Assembly (NCBI GenBank): GCA_023362775.1
Contig: JALMGJ010000156.1
Location: forward strand, 1 to 64,000
DNA length: 64,000 nt
Source: Charina bottae
Lineage: Eukaryota > Chordata > Lepidosauria > Squamata > Charinaidae
Direction: 5' to 3'
A model generated the notes under the pieces. That model saw nothing but the letters and a program-made list of their open reading frames with translations, had not been told where the DNA came from and ran no database searches. This document shows, one piece after another, positions 43,537 to 54,975 of this stretch; the stretch's first letter is position 1; the number at the start of each line of letters is the position of its first letter. The translations under genes were made by a program, and so were the position numbers.

Positions 43537-43945
43537 GGAGGGGAGGGGAGGGGAGGGGAGGGGAGGAGAGGGGAGGGGAGGGGAGGGGAGGGGAGGGGAG
43601 GGGAGGGGAGGAAAGGAAAGGAAAGGAAAGAAGGAAAGGAAAGGAAAGGAAAGAAGGAAAGGAAAGGAAAGAAGGAAAGGAAAGGAAAGGAAAGGAAAGG
43701 AAAGGAAAGGAAAGGAAAGGAAAGGAAAGGAAAGGAAAGGAAAGGAAAGGAAAGGAAAGGAAAGGAAAGAAGGAAAGGAAAGGAAAGGAAAGGAAAGGAA
43801 GGAGGGGTAAGGGGAAGGGTATGGGGAAGGGGAGAGAGAGGGAGGGAAAAAGGAAAGAGGGAAGGAAGGAAGGAAGGAAGGAAGGAAGGAAGGAAGGAAG
43901 GAAGGAAGGAAGGAAGGGGGGAGGGAGGAAGGGGGGTAGGGAGGG
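43537..43945. repeat. GGGGA, then GGAAA, then GGAA simple-repeat array
   Basis: About 400 bp of nearly pure purine on the plus strand: GGGGA pentamers (43537-43608), GGAAA pentamers (43609-43800), a transitional stretch and GGAA tetramers (43856-43915). Long open frames over it are artefacts. Flanks 43336-43536 and 43946-44360 hold nothing that I can name. Confidence 0.95.
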
Positions 43946-44553
43946 AATGAAGTTTGGCATTTGGGAACGAAGTGAGAACTTTTCCCATACACTGCATCCA
44001 AAACTTTACTTTGCTTCTGGAAATTGTTTTGAATTTGTTGTGCCTGTTGTGGTACATCAGAGAAAAAAAGTGTTTAGATCTAAAGACTCCTTGGTAGTAT
44101 TAATATATTATGTCATGCTAAATACTGAAATAAAAATCATTAACTTGTACTTAAAGAACAAACTCTTATCGATATAATGATGCTAACCTTAATACTGAAG
44201 CAGCTAATCAAATCCCTTAAGGATATAATGGAGGTATAGCTAAAGTCTGGGAAGACTGACTGATTCATCAGTTTTACTCAGCGTTTCTAAAGTACCCAAT
44301 AAAATCATTAACATATTGGTTCCTGTAATAGGAGATTCTAGCTGTTGTAATAGAAATAGCAAAACTGGATTAATTAAAATGTACGGATATAGTCTAAGTG
44401 ACTTTATTGAGTTTAATGTGCTTTGTATTTTATTGTCATATCAATCAAACATAATCAAAATACAAAGTTTTTTTTTTTTTTTAATTTCAAAAAAGCTTGG
44501 TAAGTAAAAAAAACTAAGGGGGCTAATTTCAGTCTGTTCTTCATATTTTACAG

Positions 44554-44658
44554 AGAGATAATGGCAAATTCAGGACTCTTGGCTCAAATTCAAACCCTCA
44601 AAGGCGAGAATAAATCCCTCAGGGAGATGACTCGGCAATTGAAAGAAGACCTGAGGGG
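44554..44658 (+). CDS. Coiled-coil exon 1 of the putative tail-anchored gene
   Basis: Acceptor ttcatattttacag and donor gtgagaag bound 105 bp. In the frame that starts after one base it reads EIMANSGLLAQIQTLKGENK then SLREMTRQLKEDLRG, with I/L spaced in heptads. Phase 2 in and phase 2 out, so the exon can be added or lost without shifting the frame; 35 residues is exactly five heptads. The start of the gene upstream is not identified. The unit is repeated twice downstream. Confidence 0.55.
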
Positions 44659-45465
44659 GTGAGAAGTTTTTAGATAGCAATCCTGACTTTCTCTTTCAGG
44701 ATTTCACATTAAATCCTCTTAAGCTCCCTGCCCTGGACAGACATTAGGCAATGTTCTGGGTTTAATTCCATTGCCTGGAAGGAACTTGGGGGGAAAGAGA
44801 GGGGGCTCCTTTCAACTTGTTCAGAAGATTCTGGCTCTCCAAGGCTCTCCGGCCCCCTTGATCTCCTGGAAACACCTCAGTTAGGCTTTGCTCCCTAAAG
44901 GACTTTCCCTCCCAGAGACATCGTGTTTGACTGAGGCAGCAGCAAAAGAACTGAAGTCAGCCCTGGGTCCCAGGTGGGGATCGGCCACCACAGATCTCTT
45001 CGCAGGGAATATCCATGGCCAGATCATCTCTCACCAGGAGACCCATGGTTGGAACTCCTATCTACTACTCTGCTGTTCATGGAGTTCAGCTCGGTGCTTC
45101 CCCTTTGTTCTATTTCAATCCACACAAATTCAGTCTCCCCATCTTTCTGTTCACGTCAGAAGAGAAGTGATGAAAATTGTACTGTTCCGGTAAAGCTTTG
45201 AAAAAAAAAGCTAGGCATAGCAGTAATTGAGTTTGTTTTTTCAATGAAGCCTCTGATGATGGATTAATTACTAAACCTGGATTAATTAAAATGTACGGAT
45301 ATAGTCTAAGTGACTTTATAGAGTTTAATGTGCTTTGCATTTTGATTGTCATGTATAACAATCAAAATACAAAGTATTTTTATTTTTTTTATTTCAAAAA
45401 AGCTTTGATGATTCAAGTAAAAAAACCAAGGGGGCTAATTTCAGTCTGTTCTTCATATTTTACAG

Positions 45466-45570
45466 AGAGATGATGGCATATTCGAGACTCTGCCCTCAAA
45501 TTGAACTCCTCAAAGGCGAGAATAAATCCCTGAGGGAGAGGAATCACCAATTGAGAGAAGACCTGAGGAG
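45466..45570 (+). CDS. Coiled-coil exon 2
   Basis: Same borders and phases as the exon at 44554. Reads EMMAYSRLCPQIELLKGENK then SLRERNHQLREDLRR. Most changes from exon 1 are substitutions compatible with a coiled coil, and no stop is introduced. Confidence 0.55.
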
Positions 45571-46380
45571 GTGAGAAGTTTTTAGATAGCAATCCTGACT
45601 TTCTCTTTCAGGATTTCACATGAACTCCTCTTAAGCTCCCTGCCCTGGACAGACATTAGGCAATGTTCTGGGTTTAATTCCATTGCCTGGAAGGAACTTG
45701 GGGGAAAAGAGAGGGGGCTTCTTTCAACTTGTTCAGAAGATTCTGGCTCTCCAAGGCTCTCCGGCCCCCTTGGTCTCCTGCAAACCCCTCAGTTAGGCTT
45801 TGCTCCCTAAAGGACTTTCCCTTCCAGAGACATCATGTTTGACTGAGGCAGCAGCAAAAGAACCAGTCAGCCCTGGGTCCCAGGTGGGGATCGGCCACCG
45901 CAGATGTCTTCTTCGCAGGGAATATCCATGGCCAGATCGTCTCTCACCTGGAGACCCATGGTTGGAACTCCTATCTACTACTCTGCTGTTCATGGAGTTC
46001 AGCTTGGTGCTTCCCCTTTGTTCTATTTCAATCCACACAAATTCAGTCTCCCCATCTTTCTGTTCACGTCAGAAGAGAAGTGATGAAAATTGTACTGTTC
46101 CGGTAAAGCTTTGAAAAAAAAAGCTAGGCATAGCAGTAATTGAGTTTGTTTTTTCAATGAAGCCTCTGATGATGGATTAATTACTAAACCTGGATTAATT
46201 AAAATGTACGGATATAGTCTAAGTGACTTTATAGAGTTTAATGTGCTTTGCATTTTGATTGTCATGTATAACAATCAAAATACAAAGTATTTTTATTTTT
46301 TTTTTATTTCAAAAAAGCTTTGATGATTCAAGTAAAAAAACCAAGGGGGCTAATTTCAGTCTGTTCTTCATATTTTACAG

Positions 46381-46485
46381 AGAGATGATGGCATATTCGA
46401 GACTCTGCCCTCAAATTGAACTCCTCAAAGGCGAGAATAAATCCCTGAGGGAGAGGAATCACCAATTGAGAGAAGACCTGAGGAG
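46381..46485 (+). CDS. Coiled-coil exon 3
   Basis: Same borders and phases, with a translation identical to the exon at 45466. It ends in two bases (AG) that join in frame to the exon at 49924. The near-identity of units 2 and 3, introns included, points to a recent duplication or gene conversion. Confidence 0.55.
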
Positions 46486-47167
46486 GTGAGAAGTTTTTAG
46501 ATAGAAATCTCTTTCAGGATTTCACATGAACTCCTCTTAAGCTCCCTGCCCTGGACAGACATTAGGCAATGTTCTGGGTTTAATTCCATTGCCTGGAAGG
46601 AACTTGGGGGAAAAGAGAGGGGGCTCCTTTCAACTTGTTCAGAAGATTCTGGCTCTCCAAGGCTCTCCGGCCCCCTTGGTCTCCTGCAAACCCCTCAGTT
46701 AGGCTTTGCTCCCTAAAGGACTTTCCCTTCCAGAGACATCGTGTTTGACTGAGGCAGCAGCAAAAGAACCGGTCAGCCCTGGGTCCCAGGTGGGGATCGG
46801 CCACCACGGATCTCTTCTTCGCAGGGAATATCCATGGCCAGATCGTCTCTCACCTGGAGACCCATGGCTGGAACTCCTGCTTAGTGAAGAGATTCAGAGG
46901 TGGGGTTGTGCACTGAGAAGCAGCTCTTATCTCTCTTCCTCAGCTCCAGGCCGAATCACCACGCCCCACTTGCGGTTGGACCCAGCTGAATTCAGGGTTA
47001 GGGTTTAGATATGCTTTCGTTGCAATGGGGAATGGAGGTAGTAGCTTCCAGAGACAATTTCATTGATGGAATCAACATAGGGAAACTACAACGCCTCCCA
47101 CATAGTAAATTTGGCTTAACCATCTGCTTTCATTCAAAGAATCATAAATTTCCCATGTCACTTATAG

Positions 47168-47303
47168 CAGTGTTCCTCAACCTCAGCAAGTTTAAGATGT
47201 GTGGACTTCAACTCCCAGAATTCCCCCAGACAACATTCTGGCTGCGGGAATTTTGGGAATTGAAGTCCACACATCTTAAACTTGCTGAGGTTGAGGAACA
47301 CTG
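47168..47303. mobile_element. Palindromic hAT MITE, 136 bp
   Basis: Starts CAGTGTTCCTCAACC and ends with its complement, with long inverted arms of about 60 bp. 8-bp target duplication acttatag (47160-47167, 47304-47311). A MITE type common in squamate genomes. Confidence 0.9.
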
Positions 47304-47398
47304 ACTTATAGGACACTTCCACATGGAGACTGCACCATTGAAAAGTAGCTTCGGACTCCTGTGATCCCATCAATTGGAAAACAAATATTAAAAAATGT

Positions 47399-47633
47399 GG
47401 AGTCCTTGGTGCTCTCTGAGCCTTGTTGTTTTCTTGCAGACATTTCATTGCCAGGCTAGGCAACATCTTCAGTGCAAAAAGGGAGTGGGACTTGCTCTCT
47501 GTTTATATACCCTGGCTTTTTCGCACTGAAGATGTTGCCTAGCCTGGCAATGAAATGTCTGCAAGAAAACAACAAGGCTCAGAGAGCACCAGGGACTCCA
47601 CAGTTCAACCCTGAGCTACAAATATTCTCTTTG
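47399..47633. mobile_element. Penelope-like element, small head-to-head palindrome
   Basis: About 118 bp of PLE 3' end on each strand, facing outward and meeting near 47518. 14-bp target duplication atattaaaaaatgt (47385-47398, 47634-47647). Confidence 0.85.
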
Positions 47634-47679
47634 ATATTAAAAAATGTACAATGGGCAGCTTTTGAGCAGAATTTCCATC

Positions 47680-48452
47680 GCTAAGCAATGCGGTCATAAA
47701 GTGGGATAGACAGTGCTACTATCCCTGTAGTCCCAGTTGCCGTCGTTGACTGAATCCCACGGTAGTTAGGGGAGGCAACTTCCTGCCAGCTTCCCACAAG
47801 CAAAGTCAGTGGGGAAGCCGGCAGGTCCCAGGCTGGCAGGCAGGTAAAGTGGCTGCTGCCGGGTGGGGGAGGGGGCAGAGGGGTGCGCGCGTGTGCATGA
47901 GAGGCACCGTGTGGGTTGGGGAGGGTGGACGACGGTTTGAGGGGTGTGTGAGAGGAGCTGCAGGGCTCAGGGAGGGTCAGGGAAGTTGCACGAGGGCACG
48001 AGGGGGTGCACGAGAGGTGCCACACGTGTCAGGGAAAGTCGGGGAGGGTGCGCAAGAGGCACCTCAGGGGTCAGGGAGGTTGTGCAGGGGTGCAAGGGGG
48101 TACGAGAGAGACATGGGGAGGGTTGGGGAGGGTGTGCTGTGGTGTGCGTGTGGCTGGGATGGCACGAGTGCAGAGGGGCTGGCGGAGACTTACCCCAGCA
48201 ACCTGCAACCTTCCCTGCCGGCTTCCCCATTGGCTTTCTGGGGAAGCTGGCAGGCTAGGTTGCAAATGGTGATCACGTGATCATGGGGCACTTGGCAACT
48301 GGTCACAAGTGCCAGAGCATGATCACGTGATCGCGAGGGTGCTGGGATGGCCAGAATTCTGAGGATCGGTCATAACCACCATTCGTTCAGTGCCATCGTA
48401 ACTTTGAACGCTCGCTGAACAAATGGTTGTAGGTCGTGGACTACCTGTAATT
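47680..48452. repeat. DNA-transposon-like repeat with expanded GC-rich tandem segment
   Basis: The right end (about 48250-48452: 'gatcacgtgatc', 'gtaactttgaacgctcgctg', 'gtcgtggactacctgta') and left part ('cgctaagcaatgcggtcata') match a common squamate non-autonomous repeat, as I recall it. The middle, 47870-48180, is an irregular tandem array of G-rich units with gtgcacgag and gggtcaggga motifs. No coding potential. Confidence 0.5.
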
Positions 48453-48560
48453 CAGTGTATATTAGTGCAAAAGTATAAGCCTAAATATACATCAACAACA
48501 CTGATGAGTCTAAGGAAGCAATTAGTAACCATAGAATGTTTTTTGGAGGTATGGTAGAAT

Positions 48561-49387
48561 AGCTGTTGTGGGTCTTCCGGGCTGTGTGGCCGTGTTCTGG
48601 AAGTTGTGGTTCCTAATGTTTCGCCAGCATCTGTGGCCAGAATCTTTAGAGGGCAGGAGCACAGATAGAAGCAAAATCTCTGTGCCCAGGTAGAGTGGCA
48701 ATGTTCTATTTATAGAGCTAAATTATAGGATATTAGGTGGGGTTTTTTGTTGTGTTTTGTTTTGTTGTGATTTTGTTGATGAAAAACAAAATAAAATACT
48801 GCCTAACAACTAGTTACTTTCAAAAGACACTGCAGACTACAGCAACCAGAAAAATCTTCAGTAGCTGAACATGCTCTCAAGCAAACGGGACACAAAATCC
48901 TATTTGAAAACACAGAAATACTGGACAACACCAAAAGTCACTACACCAGATTATACAGAGAAGCCATTGAAATTCACAAACACCAGCACAGTTACAATAA
49001 AAATGAAGAAAGTCTAAACATTAGCAAAACCTGGCTACCAGTCCTGAAAAACACAGCCTGCAAAAGGTCAACGAACTCAGTCCAACCACCAGGACATGGG
49101 AATACTTCTCACAATGAACATGCTAATCACGCTCATCAGCCACTCGTTAACATTTCAACACAACAAAAAACCCCACCTAATATCCTATAATTTAGCTCTA
49201 TAAATAGAACATTGCCACTCTACCTGGACACAGAGATTTTGCTTCTAGCTGTGCTCCTGCCCTCTGAAGATGCTGGCCACAGATGCTGGCGAAATGTTAG
49301 GAACCACAACTTCCAGAACACGGCCACACAGCCCGGAAGACCCACAACAGCCATCGAACTCCGGCCGTGAAAGCCTTCGACAATACA
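48561..49387. mobile_element. Penelope-like element, head-to-head, second type
   Basis: The left arm (48561-48785, minus) is the inverse of 49145-49387 (plus). Between them, plus-strand sequence 48835-49085 encodes the C-terminal PLE region (SVAEHALKQTGHKILFEN, TRLYREAIEIHKHQHSYN). 11-bp target duplication tatggtagaat (48550-48560, 49388-49398). Confidence 0.85.
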
Positions 49388-49544
49388 TATGGTAGAATAC
49401 TTGGTGGAAATGATCCAGAGGCATCTGCTGTGAAAAGGGACGGGAGGGGAAATAGTTATTCTGGAGGATGGCTAGCGCCCTAGAATGGATTGAGAACGGC
49501 CCTTGTGCTCAGGATTTGAGGAAGAACTGTAGCCATCTAGATTT

Positions 49545-49735
49545 TATTTTATTCTACTCTATTTATATCTTTTAATAATTACAATGATATTGTATATTTA
49601 TTGCATTTGCACTGGGATCTGTTTTGTATTTTAACTCTGGTTTTATTGTAAACTGCCCAGAGTTCCCCCTTTGGGGGAAGATGGGCGGTAATATAAATTA
49701 AATAAACAATTAAATAAATAATTAAATAAATAATT
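49545..49735 (+). repeat. L2 LINE 3' tail
   Basis: The stem 'gcccagagttccccctttgg...gaagatgggcgg' at 49656-49688 is followed by AAAT-type repeats. Confidence 0.8.
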
Positions 49736-49923
49736 CTATGAAGGGGATCAATGGAAAATATAAAAAACAAACCTGCCAACGTCAAATGTTTTTGTGCACA
49801 TCTGTAGGGCAAACACATTTGGAATATTATGTGCTGTTCTTGAAACTGTCTCTCAAAACGTATATTCTGATTTTCCTAAAAAAATGTTAATGCGGTTCCT
49901 CATTCTCACCTTTTATCTTCTAG

Positions 49924-49990
49924 CTGTCGATACTCACAACATTACAGGAGTAGAACATTAGTTGAAATGAATATGGACGATGGCATCAAG
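49924..49990 (+). CDS. Small exon of the putative tail-anchored gene
   Basis: Acceptor ttttatcttctag and donor gtaatg bound 67 bp. With the two bases left by the coiled-coil exon it reads SCRYSQHYRSRTLVEMNMDDGIK and ends in phase 0. The other frames contain a stop. It has no known motif. An internal ATG could also serve as an alternative start. Support is the phase match to both neighbours and the open frame; there is no homology evidence. Confidence 0.4.
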
Positions 49991-50319
49991 GTAATGAAGC
50001 CAAGGACGATAAAATATCAACAAGCGGAGGCATGAGAAAACATTTTGTTCATGGGCCACATTAATTGCTGTTGTCTTAGGATGTCAGGTGACTATGTTCT
50101 CTGTGTGTACCCTGCAGAGAAGCATGTAATATTTGTAGGCTGACCATATTTCCTTGAGACAAAAACAGGACATTGGGATGGCAAAAATGGGACGGGGTTA
50201 AACTTATGTAATATTCCATATTCATGAAAAAGTACGATGATTAAAAAAGTTTTAAAGAGTTTTTAAGATCCATTTGCTGGTCCTTAAACAGATTACTTGT
50301 TTGTGTTTGTCCTCAGTTG

Positions 50320-50456
50320 CCATTATAGGTTTTTATAGATGTATTGTGGTTTATTTTGGTATTACGTATGTTTTCAGTTTATGTTAGCTACCCAGAGTCT
50401 CTATGGCGAGTTGGGCAGCCATATAAATTGGATGAATGAATCAATGAATTTGCAAC
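50320..50456 (+). repeat. L2 LINE 3' tail
   Basis: 'ctacccagagtctctatggc' and 'gagttgggcagcc' followed by a GAAT-type tail. Confidence 0.7.
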
Positions 50457-50635
50457 CCTGGCTTACATCATTGTAAATATTGACTTAACATGTTGAAGGT
50501 GTGACCAACTAATGTATCTACATTTGTGTGTCTTTATTATATTGCTGTATTATAAGCTCACTTACAATACTATTTTACTTACTTATTATTTTAATTGCTT
50601 TTAAGCTACGTGTCCCTACAGCGTGCAACTGCCAG

Positions 50636-50694
50636 GAACAAATAAGGATGCGTGTGGAAGAGGAGCTCAAGACCTCTGAGCTACGGGCTTCGTT
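50636..50694 (+). CDS. Small charged exon of the putative tail-anchored gene
   Basis: Frame EQIRMRVEEELKTSELRAS, charged and helix-like, phase 0 in and phase 2 out, with a strong donor gtaagt at 50695. The acceptor used here is the second of two (ctgccag at 50635); the better-looking ctacag at 50621 would give an early stop when joined to the previous exon. From 50695 to 52100 I see no exon, repeat or RNA that I can name. Confidence 0.42.
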
Positions 50695-52109
50695 GTAAGT
50701 CTCGGCACAGCTGAGAATCCCTTTGTGTGCTGCCCTTTCGTGTTGGGACCCGAGGGGCTCTCAGTTGCCCAGAGGGCTTGCTCTCCCGTGTCCCGTTGCT
50801 GACCTCCACCAAGTACCAGAGTTTACCTCATGGCAGTCCTTTATAGCATGATAACTAGATTAAATCCAACCCAGACTGAACTATTTAATAATTATTTAAA
50901 GTTTTAAGGGGAGACTTTAATTAGGTGAGGGTAGTGCTGAACAGGAACAAAATATCAGCGTAATGCTCCACTAGCACCAGGGTTAAGGCCTGCGGCTGGT
51001 GGCATTTGAGGCCCTGAGAGCTGAGGAAATGGACAAGGACAACGGTTAAGCTGGCCTTGTCAGCCCCAAAGCGCTCTGAGAGGGAAAGGTTTGAGAAAGC
51101 ATTGAAATGACTGACTTTTCCCCATGTCCATGTCAGAGAACCCGTTACATATCCAACTCCCCTCAGCATTTTGGAGCCGCAGAAGCTACTTCGTATATTG
51201 ACTGAAACCACCCCAGGAGCAGTGGAAAAGCTTATAAACCATCTGATTGAATCTGCTGCTTCAGAACAAACCCCTGCTTTATTCTGTGAATATGTCATAA
51301 TGAGATGATCCCAGCTTCATCAGACTGAAGCACTCCTTCAAATCTTTGTATAATCCTATTAAGTAACTACACTTTGAACAGAATATTCATAATTTCTACA
51401 TTTACAATGGTACTGGCCATTGTATTTAAAGAAAAACCCATCAGCAATGGAGTCTGAGATAGTTTGGTATTTCTAACAATGTTCTCTGGTAGTTGAGTAC
51501 TAAGAACACCATTACATTCAGTGTGATTGTAATAGTAGAGGATTTACTCCAGTGCTGAAGTGCATAAGGCATAGTATGGAGGCAATTGTTAATTTTTCAC
51601 AACTGAAAACAATTGGAGGAGCATCTACACTAGCTGCAGACTGGTGTAACCTGTGAATCAAGCCACTCCTGGAGTGATGAAATGGACTTGGATATAGCAT
51701 AGGGAAGGGCAGTGCTTTTAATTTTGAAGGCCACTTTGGTTACCAATTGAAATTAATTTAATGACACATGCACCCATTTCCTGATCTATATTTAAATTCA
51801 GATCTTTATTTCTGTCATCGACCAGCATAAAATAACATTAGAGCTATAAACATTGATGATTCCAGTATGAACAATCTACCCTATAAGCTATGGAACAGGT
51901 GGGGAAAGACAGCAGGATTCCCAGTGGATCTGCAGGCTGCAAAAACATGTGGGTAAACTCTGCACGTGGCCGGGGGTTGCCAACCCCCGATACAGACCCA
52001 AAGTTGGCTCTAATCTCCTCCCCCATGGCTCTTCTCTCTTTAGGGACCTTCATCCTAGGACCAATGGCCAGAACACTCCCAGCTACACAGATTTCTTCTG
52101 TTCTAGTTC

Positions 52110-52440
52110 TTTTTTTTATTTTTATTTAAAAAAAAATTTATTATTTAAATTTATATGACCGCCCATCTCCCCCAATCGGGGGACTCTTGTTCTCTTGTTC
52201 TCTTGTTCTTGTTCTCTTCTGTCCCCTTTTGAAACACTTCCTCTCCTGGCTGGATTCAGCAGAGCTCCAGTTGGAGGGAGGGATGGCTTGGATCCATATT
52301 GGAAGGAAAGGTCCTTGAAGAGTACAGATTCAGGGCTGCTTAGAATTACCTGTGATGTCTTGAATTGGGCCTGGAAAACAATTAGCAACCAAGGCAGATT
52401 TTTTTTAACATGGGTGTAGTACACGAAGGCAATCATGCAC
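52110..52440 (-). mobile_element. L2 LINE fragment
   Basis: The tail 'gaccgcccatctcccccaat' at 52157-52176 is followed (element 5' side, higher coordinates) by a segment colinear with 39733-39800 of the long L2 ('cttgaattgg.cctgga'). Contains a short TTGTTCTC repeat. Confidence 0.6.
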
Positions 52441-52485
52441 AATAAGTAAAAAAGAACAGAGAAGAACTCGGATCACTATTGGTAA

Positions 52486-52676
52486 CGCTGTTACCTACCC
52501 ACCGAAGTGGTACCTATTCATCTACTTGCATTTGCATGCTTTTGAATTGCTAGGTTGGCAAGAACTGGGGCGAGTGCGGGAGCTCACTCCGTCATGCAGG
52601 GCTAGGGATTCGAACCTCCAAACTTGCAATCTTCTGATTGACAAGCCTGGCATCTTACCCGCTGAGCCATCGCACC
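52486..52676 (-). mobile_element. tRNA-derived SINE, head part
   Basis: Closely matches 4393-4582 of the SINE at 4252, including the B box (plus 'gggattcgaacc' near 52608). The tail half is missing. Confidence 0.8.
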
Positions 52677-53342
52677 TTCATCTTAGATTCTATTATTGTG
52701 TTTATAAGACTCTTCTTACTGTACCTTAAAAGGGTTTTTAAAAAATCTTTATGTGTGGGATTCGTCTTAAGTTTCCTTTGCATTGTAGAAAATCAGGAGA
52801 TACATGAGGAGAGAAACAAATAAAGAAAACTGAAACTTGACATCCAGAGCATAATAAGCAGTTATCTCCACCTAATAGAAAAATTAACTGTTTGTCTTCT
52901 TTCATATCACTACACACCAGTCAGCACCCCCAAGTTGATTATTGCAGTAGGTTAAACATCAGTTCCCATAACCCAGAGCCTTAACATTCATCACTTATGG
53001 AGGCCACATTTGAACAGACAGTTACTACTAAATATGATTGTACTATAAATATCCATAATTCTGTAAGAAATGTTCCAAAAGAGCAAAAAGAATTGTAGTT
53101 TTTATAATGACATTGTTACTGTTGTTGTTCCTAGACACAAACATACAAGTATTACTAAATATAAATACCATCTTATAAATATTTAGATAAATTACAATGG
53201 ATGTTTAAGGACAATGTAACTAATTATTATCATTAGCTGAATGTTACATATAACACACTTCAATAATTGACCAAATATTGAAAGTAATATTCCCCCCCAA
53301 AAAAAGAAGGGAAAGAAATTAATGTATTATGGCTCATTACAG

Positions 53343-54975
53343 TTGCAATCCTAAAGCATCAAAACACACCCTGGCAGAATGGCTTAAAGGATCCAAGATA
53401 AATCTTGAAAAGGAAAGTCTTGAAGAAAAGAAAGTCTTGAAGAAAAGGAAAGTCTTGAAGCATCCAGGCAATCACCTGCAGGAGGAACGTCCTGAGGCAT
53501 CCAGGCAAGAGGTGCACGACTGGCTGCAGGGATCCATCAATCACCTGCAGGAGGAAGGGCCAGGAACATCCCACCTCAGTGTGCAGGAATGGCTGCAAGC
53601 AACTCTGAAAGGCATTCAGGATCTCAAAGACCGAGATGCTAAGGCGTCACCAGCCGGCGTGGGAAAGAGCAGGGAGAGAGTGGTTGGTGTAGAATCTGCT
53701 TGCTCTGGAACTTGCTTAAGGAACGAATGGCTTCCAGCATCTGTAGCAGGCCTAAAAAAGAGTGGGTCTAAAGCAGCCATCGTGAACGTGCAAGAGTGGC
53801 TGCGGACATCTCTGAAGAGACTCCAGGAAGGATCCCGCGAAGAACCCAGAAGGAACCTGGAGGGGTGGCTGAAAGAGTCCACACAGGTTCTTCAGGAGGA
53901 ACGTCCTGAGGCACCCAGGCAAGAGGTGCACGACTGGCTGCAGGCATCCATCGATCACCTGCAGGAGGAAGGGCCAGGAACATCCCACCTCAGTGTGCAG
54001 GAATGGCTGGAAGCATCTCTGAAAGGCATCCAGGATCTCGAAGACCGAGATGCCGAGGCATCAGCAGCCAGCGTGGGAAAGAGCAGGGAGAGAGTGGTTG
54101 GTGTAGAATCTGCTTGCTCTGAAGCTTGCTTAAGGAACGAATGGCTTCCAGCATCTGTAGCAGGCCTAAAAAAGAGTGGGTCTAAAGCAGCCATCGTGAA
54201 CGTGCAAGAGTGGCTGCGGACATCTCTGAAGAGACTCCAGGAAGGATCCCGCGAAGAACCCAGAAGGAACCTGGAGGGGTGGCTGAAAGAGTCCACACAA
54301 GTTCTTCAGGAGGAACGTCCTGAGGCACCCAGGCAAGAGGTGCACAACTGGCTGCAGGCATCCATCAATCACCTGCAGGAGGAAGGGCCAGGAACATCCC
54401 ACCTCAGTGTGCAGGAATGGCTGGAAGCATCTCTGAAAGGCATCCAGGATCTCGAAGACCGAGATGCCGAGGCATCAGCAGCCAGCGTGGGAAAGAGCAG
54501 GGAGAGAGTGGTTGGTGTAGAATCTGCTTGCTCTGAAGCTTGCTTAAGGAACGAATGGCTTCCAGCATCTGTAGCAGGCCTAAAAAAGAGTGGGTCTAAA
54601 GCAGCCATCATGAACGTGCAAGAGTGGCTGCGGACATCTCTGAAGAGACTCCAGGAAGGATCCCGCGAAGAACCCAGAAGGAACCTGGAGGAGTGGCTGA
54701 AAGGATCCATGAAAATCCTTCAGAAGGACCAACCTGGGCCATCCAGGCAAGAGGTGCACGACTGGCTGCAGGCATCCATCGATCACCTGCAGGAGGAAGG
54801 GCCAGGAACATCCCACCTCAGTGTGCAGGAATGGCTGGGAGCATCTCTGAACGGCATCCAGGATCTCGAAGACCGAGATGCCGAGGCGTCACCAGCAGGC
54901 ATGGGAAAGAGCGGGGAGAGAGCGGTTGGCATAGAATCTCCTGTTTCCAAAGGAATTCTTTGTCTAGGAAAACAG
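53343..54975 (+). CDS. Large exon of 23-residue WL repeats (putative tail-anchored gene)
   Basis: An uninterrupted frame, open from an ATG at 53329 to a stop at 54996. As an exon it would start after cattacag at 53342 (phase 2 in) and end at the donor gtatat (phase 0 out). It carries 18 copies of a [HQNE]-[DEGN]-W-L-x-x-[ST] motif, about every 23 residues. Six 23-residue units, one of them without WL, form a 138-residue (414-bp) higher-order unit, present about 3.5 times (histidine codons of the first unit at 53515, 53929, 54343, 54757). Copies 2 and 3 are almost identical in DNA. Residues are mostly charged and helix-forming with conserved Trp-Leu, resembling a repetitive stalk or binding array. 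I know no matching family; the 23-residue period recalls lectin neck repeats in length only. Exon borders are inferred from phase agreement with 50694 and 57268. Confidence 0.7.

Larger units (their letters stand above)
44364..46880. repeat. Tandem triplication, about 912 bp per unit
   Basis: Units begin at about 44364, 45275 and 46188 ('ctggattaattaaaatgtac'). Units 2 and 3 are nearly identical; unit 1 differs more. The third unit stops near 46880. Each carries one 105-bp coiled-coil exon. Confidence 0.9.

Noticed and set aside
43406..44177. Several long open frames on both strands (Pro/Ser/Phe-rich or Gly/Lys/Glu-rich)
   Set aside because: They are translations of the GGGGA/GGAAA/GGAA arrays, which lack stops in most frames.
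44899..44972. A second exon in each 912-bp unit (ETSCLTEAAAKE frame)
   Set aside because: Units differ by two bases in the middle, which shifts the frame, so coding is not conserved.
46944..47008. Possible start of a PRY/B30.2 exon (acceptor, then LRLDPAEFR)
   Set aside because: Only about 20 residues before a stop and no B30.2 domain follows; too short to support.
47681..48280. Open frames rich in Gly, Arg and Val or in Pro, Ser and His
   Set aside because: They cover the G-rich tandem segment of a DNA-transposon-like repeat and have no conserved motif.
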